64,000 nt of DNA, from NCBI RefSeq assembly GCF_032854445.1, contig NC_088302.1, positions 34,565,979 through 34,629,978 on the forward strand, read 5' to 3'. This DNA is from Liolophura sinensis. Taxonomy: Eukaryota; Mollusca; Polyplacophora; Chitonida; Chitonidae. Each line of letters begins with the position of its first letter. The stretch's first letter is position 1. The translations under genes were made by a program, and so were the position numbers. The notes under the pieces were generated by a model. The model searched no databases, was not told where the DNA came from, and saw only the letters and a program-made list of their open reading frames with translations. This document shows positions 35,129 through 47,500 of the stretch, piece after piece.

Positions 35129-35228
35129 CGCTCGTTGTCAGCTGTGTGCAGTGCAATGTGTGCAGAAAACAAACATTCGTGGCCCTGAAAATCGGGAGTG
35201 CAGCTGTTTACTTCCCCGACATTTGTGA
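35121..35228 (+). CDS. Upstream ORF, 35 residues, cysteine-rich
   Basis: Starts at the ATG within the initiator motif and ends TGA 57 bases before the transporter start codon. It encodes MAYARCQLCAVQCVQ and a CSC near the end (five cysteines). If transcription begins upstream of 35121 it would precede and could repress the transporter frame. If transcription starts within the ATGGCG motif, the uORF would be absent from the mRNA. Confidence 0.35.
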   Translation: MAYARCQLCAVQCVQKTNIRGPENRECSCLLPRHL

Positions 35229-35285
35229 TAATACGAGGATCTGCCTTTTATACACCAGTATACGGTTGTCTTTAGAGCTGTGAAG

Positions 35286-36419
35286 ATGAGAGTAGAAGTT
35301 GTAAAGGGCCTCGTGCTGGTGGGGCTGTTTCTTATGACATTTCTCCTTGGTCTCCTTCCGGTGAAGATCGTCAAGGTGGTAAGACAACGCAGCGTTCAAC
35401 GAGGATCGCGGCAGACCCGCTACAAGCGAGTTATGTCTCTGTTCAGTTGTTACGCGGCGGGCGTTTTTTTGGCTACGTGTTTACTAGACCTGTTTCCCGA
35501 CGTAAGAGATAAACTGAGCGATGTGTTAGATGAGGCGCAGATTTACACATCATTCCCAGTTCCCGAATTCGTCATGGTATGCGGTCTGTTCCTTATACTT
35601 ACCGTGGAGCAGATAGTACTGTTTTGTAAGGAAAGTAAAGACTTCTTGAGACACTCACACGATGCTGCGAAGACATCACCCATGCGTGATCACCGGTCAT
35701 TGAGTCGCTCAGCTGAATTCAGTCCACGGTCATTGAACTGTATAACTGACCGTCCGCGATCAGCAACATTCAGCTCACCTGGTACAGTACAGCGAGGAGA
35801 ACGGGGCAGCGATGAGTCCAGTCGTGTACCCCTCCTACGGAATGAGAGTCATGATCACAGCCATGACCACAGTTTTGTCACAGAGGCACAGGATCATTCC
35901 ACATTCAGGTCTCTGCTCCTACTGCTAGCACTCTCCCTGCACTCTGTGTTCGAGGGTTTAGCAGTAGGCCTTCAGCAGAAGGCTGTTGATGTACTGGCAG
36001 TATTCGCAGCGTTAGCACTCCACAAATGCGTGCTCAGTTTTAGTCTCGGGCTCAGTTTAGTTCAGAGCGAGTTGTCAAATGGTGGCATCATACGTTCTGT
36101 TGTCTTGTTTTCCCTGTCTTCTCCGCTGGGTATAGGAATTGGCCTGTGTATAACAGACCTATCAAACACGAATGCAACTCATTTAGCGGAAGGAATTCTG
36201 CAGGGAATTGCTTGTGGGACATTCCTGTATGTGACCTTCTTTGAAATGTTGCCTCATGAATTCCACTCTTCAGATGACAGACTGATGAAAGTTTTGTGTT
36301 TGTTACTCGGTTATAGTACAGTGACGGTCATACTGTTTTTCCACAATAATGTAGAAAAACCAACCTGTTTCCGGGGACCTGGGCCATTTCCTAGTGAAAG
36401 TTATAATGCAACAACATAG
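35286..36419 (+). CDS. SLC39A1-like: Zinc transporter of the ZIP family, SLC39A1/2/3 type
   Basis: Moves zinc into the cytosol across the plasma membrane or vesicle membranes. A single-exon frame of 377 residues; I chose ATG 35286 because the frame upstream holds only a GTG. Hydrophobic segments: 5-28 (LLPVKIVK follows, as in ZIP1-3), 50-70 (CYAAGVFLATCLLDLFP), 93-114, 208-231, 235-260, 270-290, 300-321 and 333-353, which is the expected eight. The cytosolic loop 115-205 is serine- and arginine-rich, with a histidine cluster HDHSHDH at 189-195 as expected for a zinc-binding loop. Segment four has HSVFEGLAVG (H219, E223) and segment five LALHKCVLS (H246, K247), the ZIP1-like variant of the second metal site. 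The tail after segment eight is about 24 residues, somewhat long. Absence of introns could mean retroposition, but no poly(A) tract or flanking repeat supports that. Confidence 0.95.
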   Translation: MRVEVVKGLVLVGLFLMTFLLGLLPVKIVKVVRQRSVQRGSRQTRYKRVMSLFSCYAAGVFLATCLLDLFPDVRDKLSDVLDEAQIYTSFPVPEFVMVCGLFLILTVEQIVLFCKESKDFLRHSHDAAKTSPMRDHRSLSRSAEFSPRSLNCITDRPRSATFSSPGTVQRGERGSDESSRVPLLRNESHDHSHDHSFVTEAQDHSTFRSLLLLLALSLHSVFEGLAVGLQQKAVDVLAVFAALALHKCVLSFSLGLSLVQSELSNGGIIRSVVLFSLSSPLGIGIGLCITDLSNTNATHLAEGILQGIACGTFLYVTFFEMLPHEFHSSDDRLMKVLCLLLGYSTVTVILFFHNNVEKPTCFRGPGPFPSESYNATT

Positions 36420-37673
36420 TTGTACTAAACCCAGAAAGTTTGTAAAGAACCTGCTTGCCTCATCAAGAAGTCAGAAAAGCCGTACTGAGTATGGAGAAAG
36501 TAGTTTACTTGTGTAAAGCCAACACCAAGCGAAAGTTATTAGTTATATGTATGTACTGCTTTACAAACCATTTTCTTACACTGTGTGTTACAGAATAGGA
36601 ACGGGATACCTGGTTATACCCAGTAAGAACAACAGATGGTCGGCCGTATTGGAGCTGTGGCTCCAGTGGCTAGTATAGCATCATTACTCCAGTTCATGCA
36701 TGGCCTCTGTAGATTACGTGCACGAAATTATCATTTATATTGTGACTGACAGTTGCTGATATCATACTCCTTACAGCGCATGTTCTGCTCTCTATGCTAG
36801 CTTTACATCACTGCCACTACTGAACAAGCTTAACGTGGCTCATTTAGGCTTAGCCTTACCACTGGCGTCCTTGCGCCAATCAGCATATAATCAGCATTCA
36901 TCAATGAAACTGTGTCAAGTGATTGTTAGAATCATGTTGAACATACATGGGCATCAAGTATTGATATGAACAAAAGCTGAGAGAGAGACTTTGTATTTTC
37001 TGAAATCACTTCCTGCCTCATCATTGTAACCCCAGTGACCTCAGCATTGTTTAAGATTTCTGCGCAAAATTTCTGATTGGTGGCAGTGATGTAATCCAGT
37101 GTAGGGAGTGACGTCTGCGCTGTGAGGAGTGTGCTGATATGTTTCATGTTCTGAACTACTGTACCTCATAATTGGGTGTACGGCAAACCACACTGGACTG
37201 ATATTTACTCTTAAGATCAAGCCTTCTCATTTAGTCAAATCAATCAACTTTAACTTTTCTGATAAAATATTGAGAGTAATATGTACATCAGTGTGTCTGA
37301 TTTTAACTTAAACAGCATTAATCAAGGTACTTGCTGATTATTGAGAGTTTAAATGGCTGTCTAGCATTTAGGTAAGGACTTTAATACTGTTTTTCACCTA
37401 AAGTTTTGCATTTTTCAAGTAACACATTTTGCTTGAATCTGATTGGTTCACCCACCATATAGGGCCACTTAAGAGTTTGTGTGAAGCTTGATTAATTACT
37501 TAGCAGAAAATGTTAAGTGTTGTCGTAAAAAGTATCATTTTAGAGCTTGTGATTCTGAAAATGCATTTTTACATACAAAACTTTAGGTGAAATAACTAAT
37601 CCATAATTTTCAGATAATCTGTCATGATGTGGTGTATTGTTCTTTTGCCTGAAGGTAGGCAGTTGGCAATAAA
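36420..37673 (+). other. Probable 3' UTR of the zinc transporter
   Basis: No frame of note. The first good AATAAA lies at 37668-37673, which would give a 3' UTR of about 1.25 kb. It could extend further. Confidence 0.4.
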
Positions 37674-38419
37674 CTTAAGTTGCAAGTAAGCAACTGCAAT
37701 TTTTGAATAGCAAGACATGTAAAATGGTGACATAAAACCCCCAAAAAACAAAGCATAAATTTAATTTCGCTTTGTTTTTTTAGAGAACTTGTTTCTAACT
37801 GCCTACCAGAAGTACACGTCCAAATTGATTAGATGAGCATATAAATGTACATATACATGTACTGTACTCCTGTACAACTTGAATGCTTAGACCTATGCTC
37901 TCCCAAATAAGAAAGGCATGTCAACACATGCTGGTGACACCTGATGCTGAGATTAATATCCACACCTGGTGTCATAATCCTGATAACTGAATGAACTTAA
38001 ATTGATTATGTTATGATTGCTAGTTGACATTGAAACTTCCTTATTGTCTGTCTTTAATGGAGACCTGACAAATGCCCGGCAGCAGGAGCTGGACGTGAAT
38101 TTATTGACGTCAGATGTTTCTTTCCCAGGTCATCATGAAGATGCTACAATTAAAACTGATACATTGTAATATTGTAGACATTGCACTACAATCCATTTTT
38201 GATGTATCAATAGCTCAAGGTCCTACTTCATACTGGCGCCACCTAAAATATGCTGCCTTTTTATTGGCTGATAATGACTGCATATTAGTATACTTGTACA
38301 TTACTTATCCCACATTGAACCAAACTAGATTTATCACAGGAAAATTCACTCACAAACAGTAGGTGTTTCTTTTTTGGAACCTAATATATACTATGTTCAT
38401 ACTCTTATCCTGAAAGAGT

Positions 38420-38632
38420 GCAGTCTCTGTACCCTGAGTTCAAGTCCACCTCATGCTGGCTTCCTCTCCAGCCTTACGTGGAAAGGTCTGTCAGTAATCT
38501 GCAGATGGTCGTGGGTTTCCCTCTGGCTTTGCCCAGTTTCCTCCTGCCATGATGCTGTCAGCTGCAGTATAAGTAAAATGGTTTTGATATACAATGTAAA
38601 ACACCAATCAAATAAATAAATAAATGAACGAG
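38420..38632 (+). mobile_element. SINE family A copy
   Basis: B-box-like GAGTTCAAGTCC, CATGCTGGCTTCCTCTCCAG, CAGATGGTCGTGGGTTTCCC and AACACCAATCAAATAAATAA. Confidence 0.85.
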
Positions 38633-39134
38633 TGACTGCAGTTATACACACACCCCTACAAACTATAACTAACATAACTATGCCCACATTTAGCATTAAC
38701 TTATGTATGAACATGGCTGCTTCACACATATTGCTTTCTACAAGATTTTCTCCAAGTTCCTTAGGTAGTTTGTATTGTTATACAAATCGGTTTATGTCTA
38801 AAGTATATACAATGGTAACAGTGTTAAAATGTTATTATGTAGGCTTTATAGTTTGGTTCCTATAAAGAACAGAGGTTAAATATAATAAGTCACACAAAGA
38901 TATTTGTTTTCTCAACTGTTACAGTAGTGGTATTATTTACAAGGTGAATACCTCCATGTGTTATTCCTCTAACTGCTGTTATTGTCACCTTATACAAAGA
39001 GTATTGGAGGGACATCATGTTTATATGAATTTTATGAACAGTTCCTATTTTCGAACCTGTAATATAAGTTCTGTCATTTAAGTGTACCCTCGTAGTTATT
39101 GTATGTATAACTTCAGTTCATACTCTCCAACCAT

Positions 39135-39420
39135 TAGGTAAGTCCTTGTGTACTTAGTTCTTTTGTTATGTGATAGCCTATCAACAGTGCTTACTGTATG
39201 TGTAATTTCAGTTGATGCTTTCTCAACATGTTCTGTATGTGAGATATACATAGTGCTTTTGTTATGTGATAGCCTATCAATAGTTCTTACTGTATGTGTA
39301 ACTTCAGTTGATACTTCCTCACCTTGTTCAGTATAAGTTCTGTATGTGAGATATACATAGTGCTTTTGTTCTGGGATAGGCTAGCACATCAGTCTTTATT
39401 AACTGTTTAACTCTAGTCCA
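39135..39420. repeat. Tandem repeat, about 2.7 units of 96-107 bases
   Basis: CTTTTGTTATGTGATAGCCT recurs near 39160 and 39256, with a diverged third copy (CTTTTGTTCTGGGATAGGCT) near 39363. ACTTCAGTTGATACTTCCTC-like spacers lie between. Confidence 0.8.
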
Positions 39421-39840
39421 TATTCTCCACTGTTCTACCTGTTGTGAGGTGTATTTAATCACCACAGTGTTGTTATTTATTGTGTGTCAAACATTACTTC
39501 ACATTCTTACTTAATATTCTAAGTATACATGTATAAACCAGGTTTATATACATGTATGTATGCAATGTGTTAGTTGTTTTTTTTTTTGTTTTTTTTTTTG
39601 TATATGGTTGGAATAGACACCTGGAGTAGTGGAACGATATAGTGTGAGGTAGTCTGGACTTGTGTGCGCTATGTTCCTGTACACCTTTGAATCTCCCCTT
39701 TCGTCAGTTGATTTATAGTTATAAGTTTTACTCTGATAGTTACACAGTATAATATACCAGTTTCCTGTGCCACTCAAAGTTGATTGTACCTACTTTGGTC
39801 ATCATAAGTTGTCAGGGTAGGTACCAACCAGTTACCCAAT

Positions 39841-39847
39841 GGTGTGT

Positions 39848-39889
<42 letters not shown>

Positions 39890-39933
39890 GTGTGTGCGTG
39901 TGCGTGTGCGTGTGTGTGTGCGTGTGTGTGTGT
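39841..39933. repeat. (TG)n microsatellite
   Basis: About 45 dinucleotide units with scattered C interruptions (GCGTGTG). Confidence 0.95.
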
Positions 39934-42134
39934 TTTTGAACAAGGGCTGGATTTTTAGTCAGAATCTTTTTCTCATGGACACTTGAAATTCCATCATCAT
40001 TTTTTTTTAAAATAACCAAGCAAAATTAATATTTGATCAAATTAGTGATGGAATAAGTGAGAGTAAAATTTGAAGGTTTCCCTTTAAGAAAAGCACCCAG
40101 TACAAACTTCGAAAGCCCAGTATTCCTACTCCAACGTATCGCATGGAAATGCAAGGTTTCATCTTACTGGCATGCATGTAAATGTAGCAATGCTATGTTT
40201 TTTTGTAATTTGAAAAAGATGTGAGCAAAGAGATTGATTTGATGGAGGAGTATTCAGAGGTTTTGGACTTAATTACCTCTGATCATCTTCACAAAATGTG
40301 AATATTAATGATTTAGCTTTTATCACTGTTCTGAGTTGTGATATATGTGATTTGACAAAAATGCCACAAGGTGCCTTAGACATACTACCAATCATAAATT
40401 AAAAGAAATTTTGTGCGTCTAATAACTAAGCTGTGTTAAAATTTAAAGATGTAAAATATTTATATATCCCAATGTATGGTACCATATGACTCATGAAAAA
40501 TGGTACACTTACTGTATGAAAACAATATTATTTGAACAGTTATATTGTACAATAATGCCAGTCTCCACTTTAGGGCTTAGTGGTCTCATTATAATTTATA
40601 TAATTAGACAGGATGACAAAAAGTTTACAAGAAAACATGTACTGTTGTTGAACACTGGTCACATTTTTGTGATGTTCCTTCTACAGTTGAGCGTGTTGAA
40701 ATTTCAGACAATAATATGTCGTTATATACATGTAGTATGATTTGGACAGAGCATTCCAGTTCTCAAATGTAAGCTGTTATAGCCAGTATATATGGTTGCT
40801 CATGCAGCTGGTTCATGCGGACAAGTGCAAAAAGGTACAGATGCGTGTAGGTTAAGTTGTGATCATACATTGTTTAATTCTGAAGAGACTGATAGTTTTA
40901 GTGTTTCTTTATACCAGTAATTGACACAGGCATTTTAATATCAGGATACAAATGTGACCCTGCATAGAAGTTTTGCTCACCACTATGTGACCTCGCACAA
41001 AATTCGGGTTAACTCATGTGATCAACTTTATGCCTTTTCGGCATAGTGCATTTCCACATTTGCGTATCACTGGCATATTTTATTAGTTACACTTAGCACC
41101 TGGCTGCGGTGGTCCATATCTGTACTGTAGTGAAGATACAAACAGTTGTCCATTTGGTGCTATTTTACAGGGTTTTGTTTCTTTCTTTAGATAATAACTA
41201 AGTCAATAACTAGTTTTTTTTACCGGTTTAGAACCTTTTTTGTACGGACGGAATGTTTAATATAGTTACCTCCCCTCACTTGTGGATTGTCCATTTTTAT
41301 ATATTATAATGAACCTTGTTCAGTTGTTACGGATAACCGTTAATGCTTGAAAAATGGATAAAACTTCCACATCACCTTTGATCATCATTAGCGAGTTGAC
41401 ATCCTGTTGGCCATGAATTTAGGCAAATAATGGATCTTCTATGTGCAAATTCAGTCGAAGTGACTCAGTTTTGCTGATGTTTCCCCCGTATTAAGGCTGA
41501 AGTATTGACGGCATTTGTCGGATGTAACTGTTTGTTTGGCCTTCAGACGAAAAGCTCTAGGATAAGGGTGACGACAGGCTGTGTACCTCTCTGTTGTTCA
41601 ACAGTTTCTGTACAGGTCATCTGTCTTTAACACTGTGCAAATCCAGGCTGTGTGATTGTTTCGTTTAAGTTTGAGTTTACTCGAGTAGAGACTATGCTAA
41701 TTTCCCCCAGTTTGTAGGCCAGTACGAACGATTAGTTACGCTCATTTATCCTTTTTATTTACCTTAAAGCGTCCCGGACTTCGCGTTTTTGTTCACGTAT
41801 ATGTGTTCCTAGAGAAATCCTGACAGCGAAAATGTAACTGTAAAATTGCTATAGTGCATACACATTTGAGTTTATAACTTTATGTAGGCACATCTTTATA
41901 TTATTAGAAGAGTGGAACCTTTTTGATGTTAAATGTCCAGTATTAAATTGAAGTTTTATATTATAAAACTTTTGTTTTACATAGGCTTAATGATGGTATT
42001 TTTTATACGTATGTTGAAGCAGAATTCCTAGTGCAGTTCAACCTGCAGCCACGCGCAAACACGGTCTATAGACCAGTAAAGCGACTTGTTAGTGGCCTGC
42101 ACAGTACTTTCGGCACTGTTCTTCTCGACCCACA

Positions 42135-42146
42135 CCACTAGAGGGC
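42135..42146 (+). promoter_or_regulatory. Possible CTCF core motif
   Basis: CCACTAGAGGGC fits the CTCF core consensus and lies in a locally GC-rich patch between convergent genes. Motif evidence only. Confidence 0.25.
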
Positions 42147-42550
42147 CGTTAAGGTTGAACCAGACCCTTTTGACGACCGCAAGAGTACCTATATCCAACA
42201 CTAACGGTTAGATTTTAATCTTTTCCAGAGACTTTTGTTGCTTATCCATTCAGTAGCAATGAAATATTTTAGATTATATTACATATACACTAACAGGTTT
42301 CATAGAAAAGCAATATGGGAGCAAAGAACCACGTAGTTCTCTGAAGAACCAAGTTTTCTAAGAGTGTAACGTGTAAAAATATATGCACTGGCCATACTAC
42401 ATGCGAATCTCCTATTTTCAGATATACTCATTTTAATGCCTTCAAAACCTCTGTATATGTTATTGCTTTTGTAATTGTATTTTAAGGAAAATACATAAGC
42501 GGACAATACCAATACGTTTTTGTTATCGTCTATATATGCATGCAGGATCC

Positions 42551-42780
42551 ACCGTGGCCTGGCGATTAGCCTGTTAGTGCAACACAATGGCTCGGGAGCC
42601 TCGCACCAATGCGGTCCAGCTCATGCAGGCCTCCTCTCCGGTCGGTCGTAGGTGAGAAGGCCGTGTCAGCAACAGCCTGTGAATGGTTTTGGACTTCCCA
42701 GGTTTCCTCCCACCATAATGCTGGTCGTCGTGGTATAAGTCAAATATTCTTAAGCAGGGCGCAACACAAATAAATAAGTC
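42551..42780 (+). mobile_element. SINE family A copy with diverged head
   Basis: CGTGGCCTGGCGATTAGCCT (A-box region), CACCAATGCGGTCCAGCTCA, TTTCCTCCCACCATAATGCT and GTGGTATAAGTCAAATATTC. Confidence 0.8.
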
Positions 42781-44475
42781 ACAAGTAAATCAGTTTAAAT
42801 GCGGATTGCACGTTATTTTTTATCATTTTCTATCCTGTTAACGTTTAAATATTTCCACTAGCCGAAAATCCGTGAGTTGATAAAAATGTTTGGACCATAT
42901 GTGTTAAAAATAAACAAATAGTGTGACGCAAAGGGCAAATATGGTTATGTATCGAGATTTTAAGGTTAGATTTGGGTAAAAAAAATCACTTTGTGCAATT
43001 GGCCCCTGCATGTGGTTAACCCGGGCTTCAGTAATATTAGAGAGACTATCGAAAATTTTGGCAATTTTTTTTCTGTGCACATTGTACGGTTCAATGTCGG
43101 TAATAAAGTTCGTCAAACTTAGAATAACTGTCGCTTATAACATTTTCCACCTTTTTACCACTATTAATTTTAGAGGTACTGTTTCAGTTCCCTATATATT
43201 ACATCATTTATATTTGGAAAACTACTCTTCTGTTTTCTTCTATAAATGAGGTATTTGACAGGAATGATTAAAATATGGAGAGGATAACTTCTCTTATCGT
43301 CGAATTTAACCCCAAATCCACTTTTATTTCTGTTAGTGTTTATAACAGCACCATTTTTCAGCCACACTTAAAATTGTATAGCCCAAGCATATTAACTAGT
43401 TTGCAATAAATAAATGCAAATGTAGATTATGAGCCAAAATTCATAGAAGCTGTGGCATCTATGCAATTGGAAAAAACATTCATTGTTATAATTACAGTCC
43501 GATCGGTTGATAAATTCATGCTGATTAAATTTCTGGGTAACAATTGTGATGCATTTTGCCGGAATTAAGTTGTGCCACCTGGAGAATGTCTGTAAAATTC
43601 AATCACACCTGACGTTTTGCTTCGACTTTATATAGTATTGTATCATAAAAGTCTGTATATCTTTGTTTATGTCTGTGCAGCAGTGCACAGGCGAGACTAA
43701 CATTTCTTGAAAGGTAATTATTTGGGCTATTTAAAAATAACAGCACAAACTCTATTGGATTTGCGTTGATCGATTTTTGCCCCAAAATGTCAAGTATATA
43801 GTCTTTTTAAAAGGGTTGTGTTGTCGCCAGGTGTATCTTCTCTCAGTCGAAATTGTGTATAGTGGGTTTTCCTTACAGGACACATTATTAAACGCCTTTA
43901 GCCAGGTCGTGTTTTGGTATAGCCGTTTTGTCTGTTTGTCCGCTCGTCGTATATGCGGACTGCAACATGAGTTGTTTATCATGTGGGTTTTTTTTCTTCT
44001 TTTGTATGTATGTGTGTATATGTACACTTGGGGTTTAACGTAGTTTAACGGTTTTGATTCCGGGGTCTCCCGACTTTTTTTTTTCGTTGATGCATAGGTG
44101 GCCATCTCTCGTGCCTTACATTTGTTCATTTCGGTTGTTGCCATGGTTACCAGATTGCAAATTTCCTAATATCGGGTATGTAGATATATACGACTACGTG
44201 TCCTGCAGTTTTAATTGTGGTGGATATACGTACATAAGAAAGTAACCAGATATCACACCTTTCCTTCCTTGCCATGGTAACTATATGCATTGTCAATGAT
44301 TCTTCTATCTGCGATGTAACTAGGAATATATTTGTAAGTATATTCACCAGAAATATTTTTCCATATTCGATGTTTCACTTCTGTGAATTCCTTACACGTG
44401 TTACGCATGGCAAGATCTTAACCATCTATAAACGTAAAATACAAATGGATTTTAATTTGTTGGCATTCATAAATT

Positions 44476-44481
44476 TTTATT
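44476..44481 (-). terminator. Poly(A) signal of MINPP1 copy A
   Basis: AATAAA on the minus strand, about 100 bases after the stop codon. Confidence 0.6.
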
Positions 44482-44579
44482 GGTCAAATCGCTGCTTCTC
44501 GACATAATTCTCTCTAAAGCCATCCAGCAAGTCTTTCAAATTAAGTCAAACAAAATGCCCATTGATACCCAATGATACG

Positions 44580-47500
44580 TTACCCAATGATAGTGGGTAC
44601 ACACGTACCGCTGTGGGTCACGTGGCCGTCACAGTTATGGTGTGAGCTGTATTCACAGGTTCTTTGGAAGTCACATGTGTTTGCAGCCGAACCCAGATAG
44701 GAATTCAAGATGCTGGAGAGAGGACAACCAGAGGCTGGGCACATAGGTAGAGTCAGAGGCTTCTCATTGTGGAACGCCCGTACTTTAGACTCGGATCCAC
44801 ACTGATACTCCACAAAGACTACGTTGGAAAGAAATGGTGCCATAATGCTGGAGCGAAAGTTCCTGTGGGACTGCCGTGCCATGGTCGTCGATCGCGGCGG
44901 AGAGCTATCCTGATATGCGCCGAGTCGACTGAGGAAGGGCATCATGGTTAGATCGTGGGCTACTCGGATCATTCCGGTAACGGAAGAAGAACCTCTGCCA
45001 AGAGAGCGAAAAACTGTTTTGTTTATCACTGTACTCAAAATAACCACTTGCACTAAAGTATTGTATAGTCAGATTGATTTATTAATTGATTGCCCGATTG
45101 CTGTTTGAACGCCATAATCATGGATGGGTGGAGGAAACTAGACTACCGGAAAAGGATCGACCACAAGAGAATCTACAATTTTGGTGTCAAAGGTGGGGAT
45201 TGAACCCACGCACCTCATGATGTGCTTCGTGGCTAAAGCTATATATACCCAGCTCCCGGTGCGCATAGTGTGATGAATTTCCAAAATTCATCACCTGTAT
45301 ATATGAGTTAGTTACGATTAAGGCACCTTTTTAGATGATTTGTGTTTGTTCTCACGCATGGCGGACAATGTCTTTACCTCAAATATCCGATCAAGTCCTT
45401 CACGAGGTCGCACGTTTGCTCATAGTTAATGCTGTGCCCGTAGCCGAACTCCCAGTAATATCTCAGATCCTCGTAATACTCCATGACTTTAATGTCGTCG
45501 TCAGAAAAGACTGCGCACCATGGACTCGACCGGTATACGCCGTGTTCAAACGCGCATGCGTCGTACATGGCTTCAACGTCATCTGCAGGAACACGGGCAA
45601 GAAATGTTGACGAAATAATAATAATTGTGTACCTAATACAATGCATGTACTTCTTGGTGGTATATACCTACTCTTGATGAAAATTGCTATCGTCTCATTA
45701 AATTCGTATTAAACTGTATTCTACAAATTGCTTTGTAGAATCAACCTATGCAGCGGCCTAGCAGACTGTTAACACTAAAGTGATTACTATCTGCGATAAA
45801 TAAAGTTATTAACGCTTGTACCTGTGAATGTACTAAAAATGAAGTTTAATTTTACAAAATGGGACACATTAGGTCATCCGCTCAACACACGTATGTTCAT
45901 ATGTGTGTGTGAACATGGTATGACTTGCATTTCACCAAAAACATTAAAAAGAAAAAGACTCACGGAAGGAAACCGTTCCGTGTTGCAGCCCCAGACGACT
46001 TGTCACTGCACTGATGACTCCCAACATTTCGTGACTGTCACGGAAATCCACGTGATCCACCAGAGGCTTGTCGTGGACGGTCTAGGGGAAGAAGAACCAC
46101 ACAACTTATAAAAACAACTTTATAATATAGTAATTAACATAGCAAGAGTCATACTATACTGAACGGTATTGGCTTAGTATGGCAATGGCATGGCAGTATA
46201 TATAAGCCATAACTTTACCGAACATGACCACGGTTCGTTCTATATAAGTGGATGGTAATCTTGAGAAAATCAAAACTTTACTTAACGTGGAAATGGCTTA
46301 CACTATATACAGTAAGTGGACGGTCTTCTTCAGGAAACCATAACTTTACGTAACACGTGCACGTAATTGGTATGTATCATATACAGTAAGTGGACGGTTT
46401 TCTTAAGGAAATGATTAACACCATAAACAGTAAGTGGACGGTCTTCTTGAGGAAATGATTTACACTATAAACAGTAAGTGGACGGTTTTCTTCAGGAAAC
46501 AATAACTTTACTTAACATGGAAATGATTCGAACTATATAAGTGGACGGTCTTCTTGACGAAGACATCACTTTGCACAACATGGTAACTGCCCCATACGCG
46601 CGGACAGCCTTTTTGAAGAACCCACAATCTGACAAAGTAGCGCTATATCGCGGATGACATCGCAAAAACTCCATAAAAATAAGCTTTATTTTACAATTAC
46701 ACCAGTGATAACGTACCGTTCTAAACTTCTGACAACACCCGTAAAACAAAAGCTTTGAGTCACAGTGCGACGCCACAGACATGTGAATATCTGCCATGAA
46801 AGAAAGTAAAAAGTGTGGCATTTGTTCATGGTTACAGTTATCGGTGTGTTATAAAGAATTATAACGGTCAAGGTGCTATGGACATTTATGACAGAACTGA
46901 CACAAAAACCCAACGAATATAAATAAGCATGTAGGGTTTATGATTTTCGAATAATATAATTGGAGTGCTTAGTCGACTGAGCGGGGAGCACTATTGAAAT
47001 TGCTCATCAGACTTTTATGATGAGTATTCTTTGTCGACACAAACGCATATAAAAATGTTTGGGGGATATTTTGGATTTTGTTTCAAACAATTCTTCCTCA
47101 CAACCACTTAGGCCATTATTGTGAAAGTTGGCACACCTGTTTTCGTGAAATCGTATTCAGATGCCAGCACGCCCTGTTCATCAAGGCGCCAATGTAACCT
47201 CTAGTATCATTGCCGTGCAACAACATGGAATAAGTTTTGTGGCAAGCTCTACACACAGAGCACATATTTTAGATTATTTACCAAAAACTATTACATGTGC
47301 AAGGAAATGCAATAACTCCTTGATAAGCGCAAGGAAGTACTGCTAGCGTGCAGTTTTAATTGCCTGAAGCACCTGTGTGAGGGTTTAGACCATGTTTTAG
47401 GCCTCTTTTGACATTTCATTATAATTTGATGCGTCTGAGTTGATTATTTCATTCGAAACATTTTATAGTTTTGTGAGCTTATAATATTAACCATATTTTC

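Larger units (their letters stand above)
37674..44475. other. Intergenic region between convergent genes
   Basis: Non-coding as far as I can see. It contains SINEs at 38420-38632 and 42551-42780, a 96-107 base tandem repeat at 39135-39420, a TG microsatellite at 39841-39933 and a possible CTCF motif at 42135. The open frames are short and unlike known domains. Confidence 0.5.

Noticed and set aside
39774..40019. Histidine-threonine and cysteine-valine repeat proteins across the TG tract
   Set aside because: Translations of a dinucleotide microsatellite in several frames.
44769..44951. Plus-strand frames over MINPP1 exons (44769, 45335, 54962, 58076, 61608)
   Set aside because: Antisense shadows of well-supported minus-strand exons with canonical splice sites.
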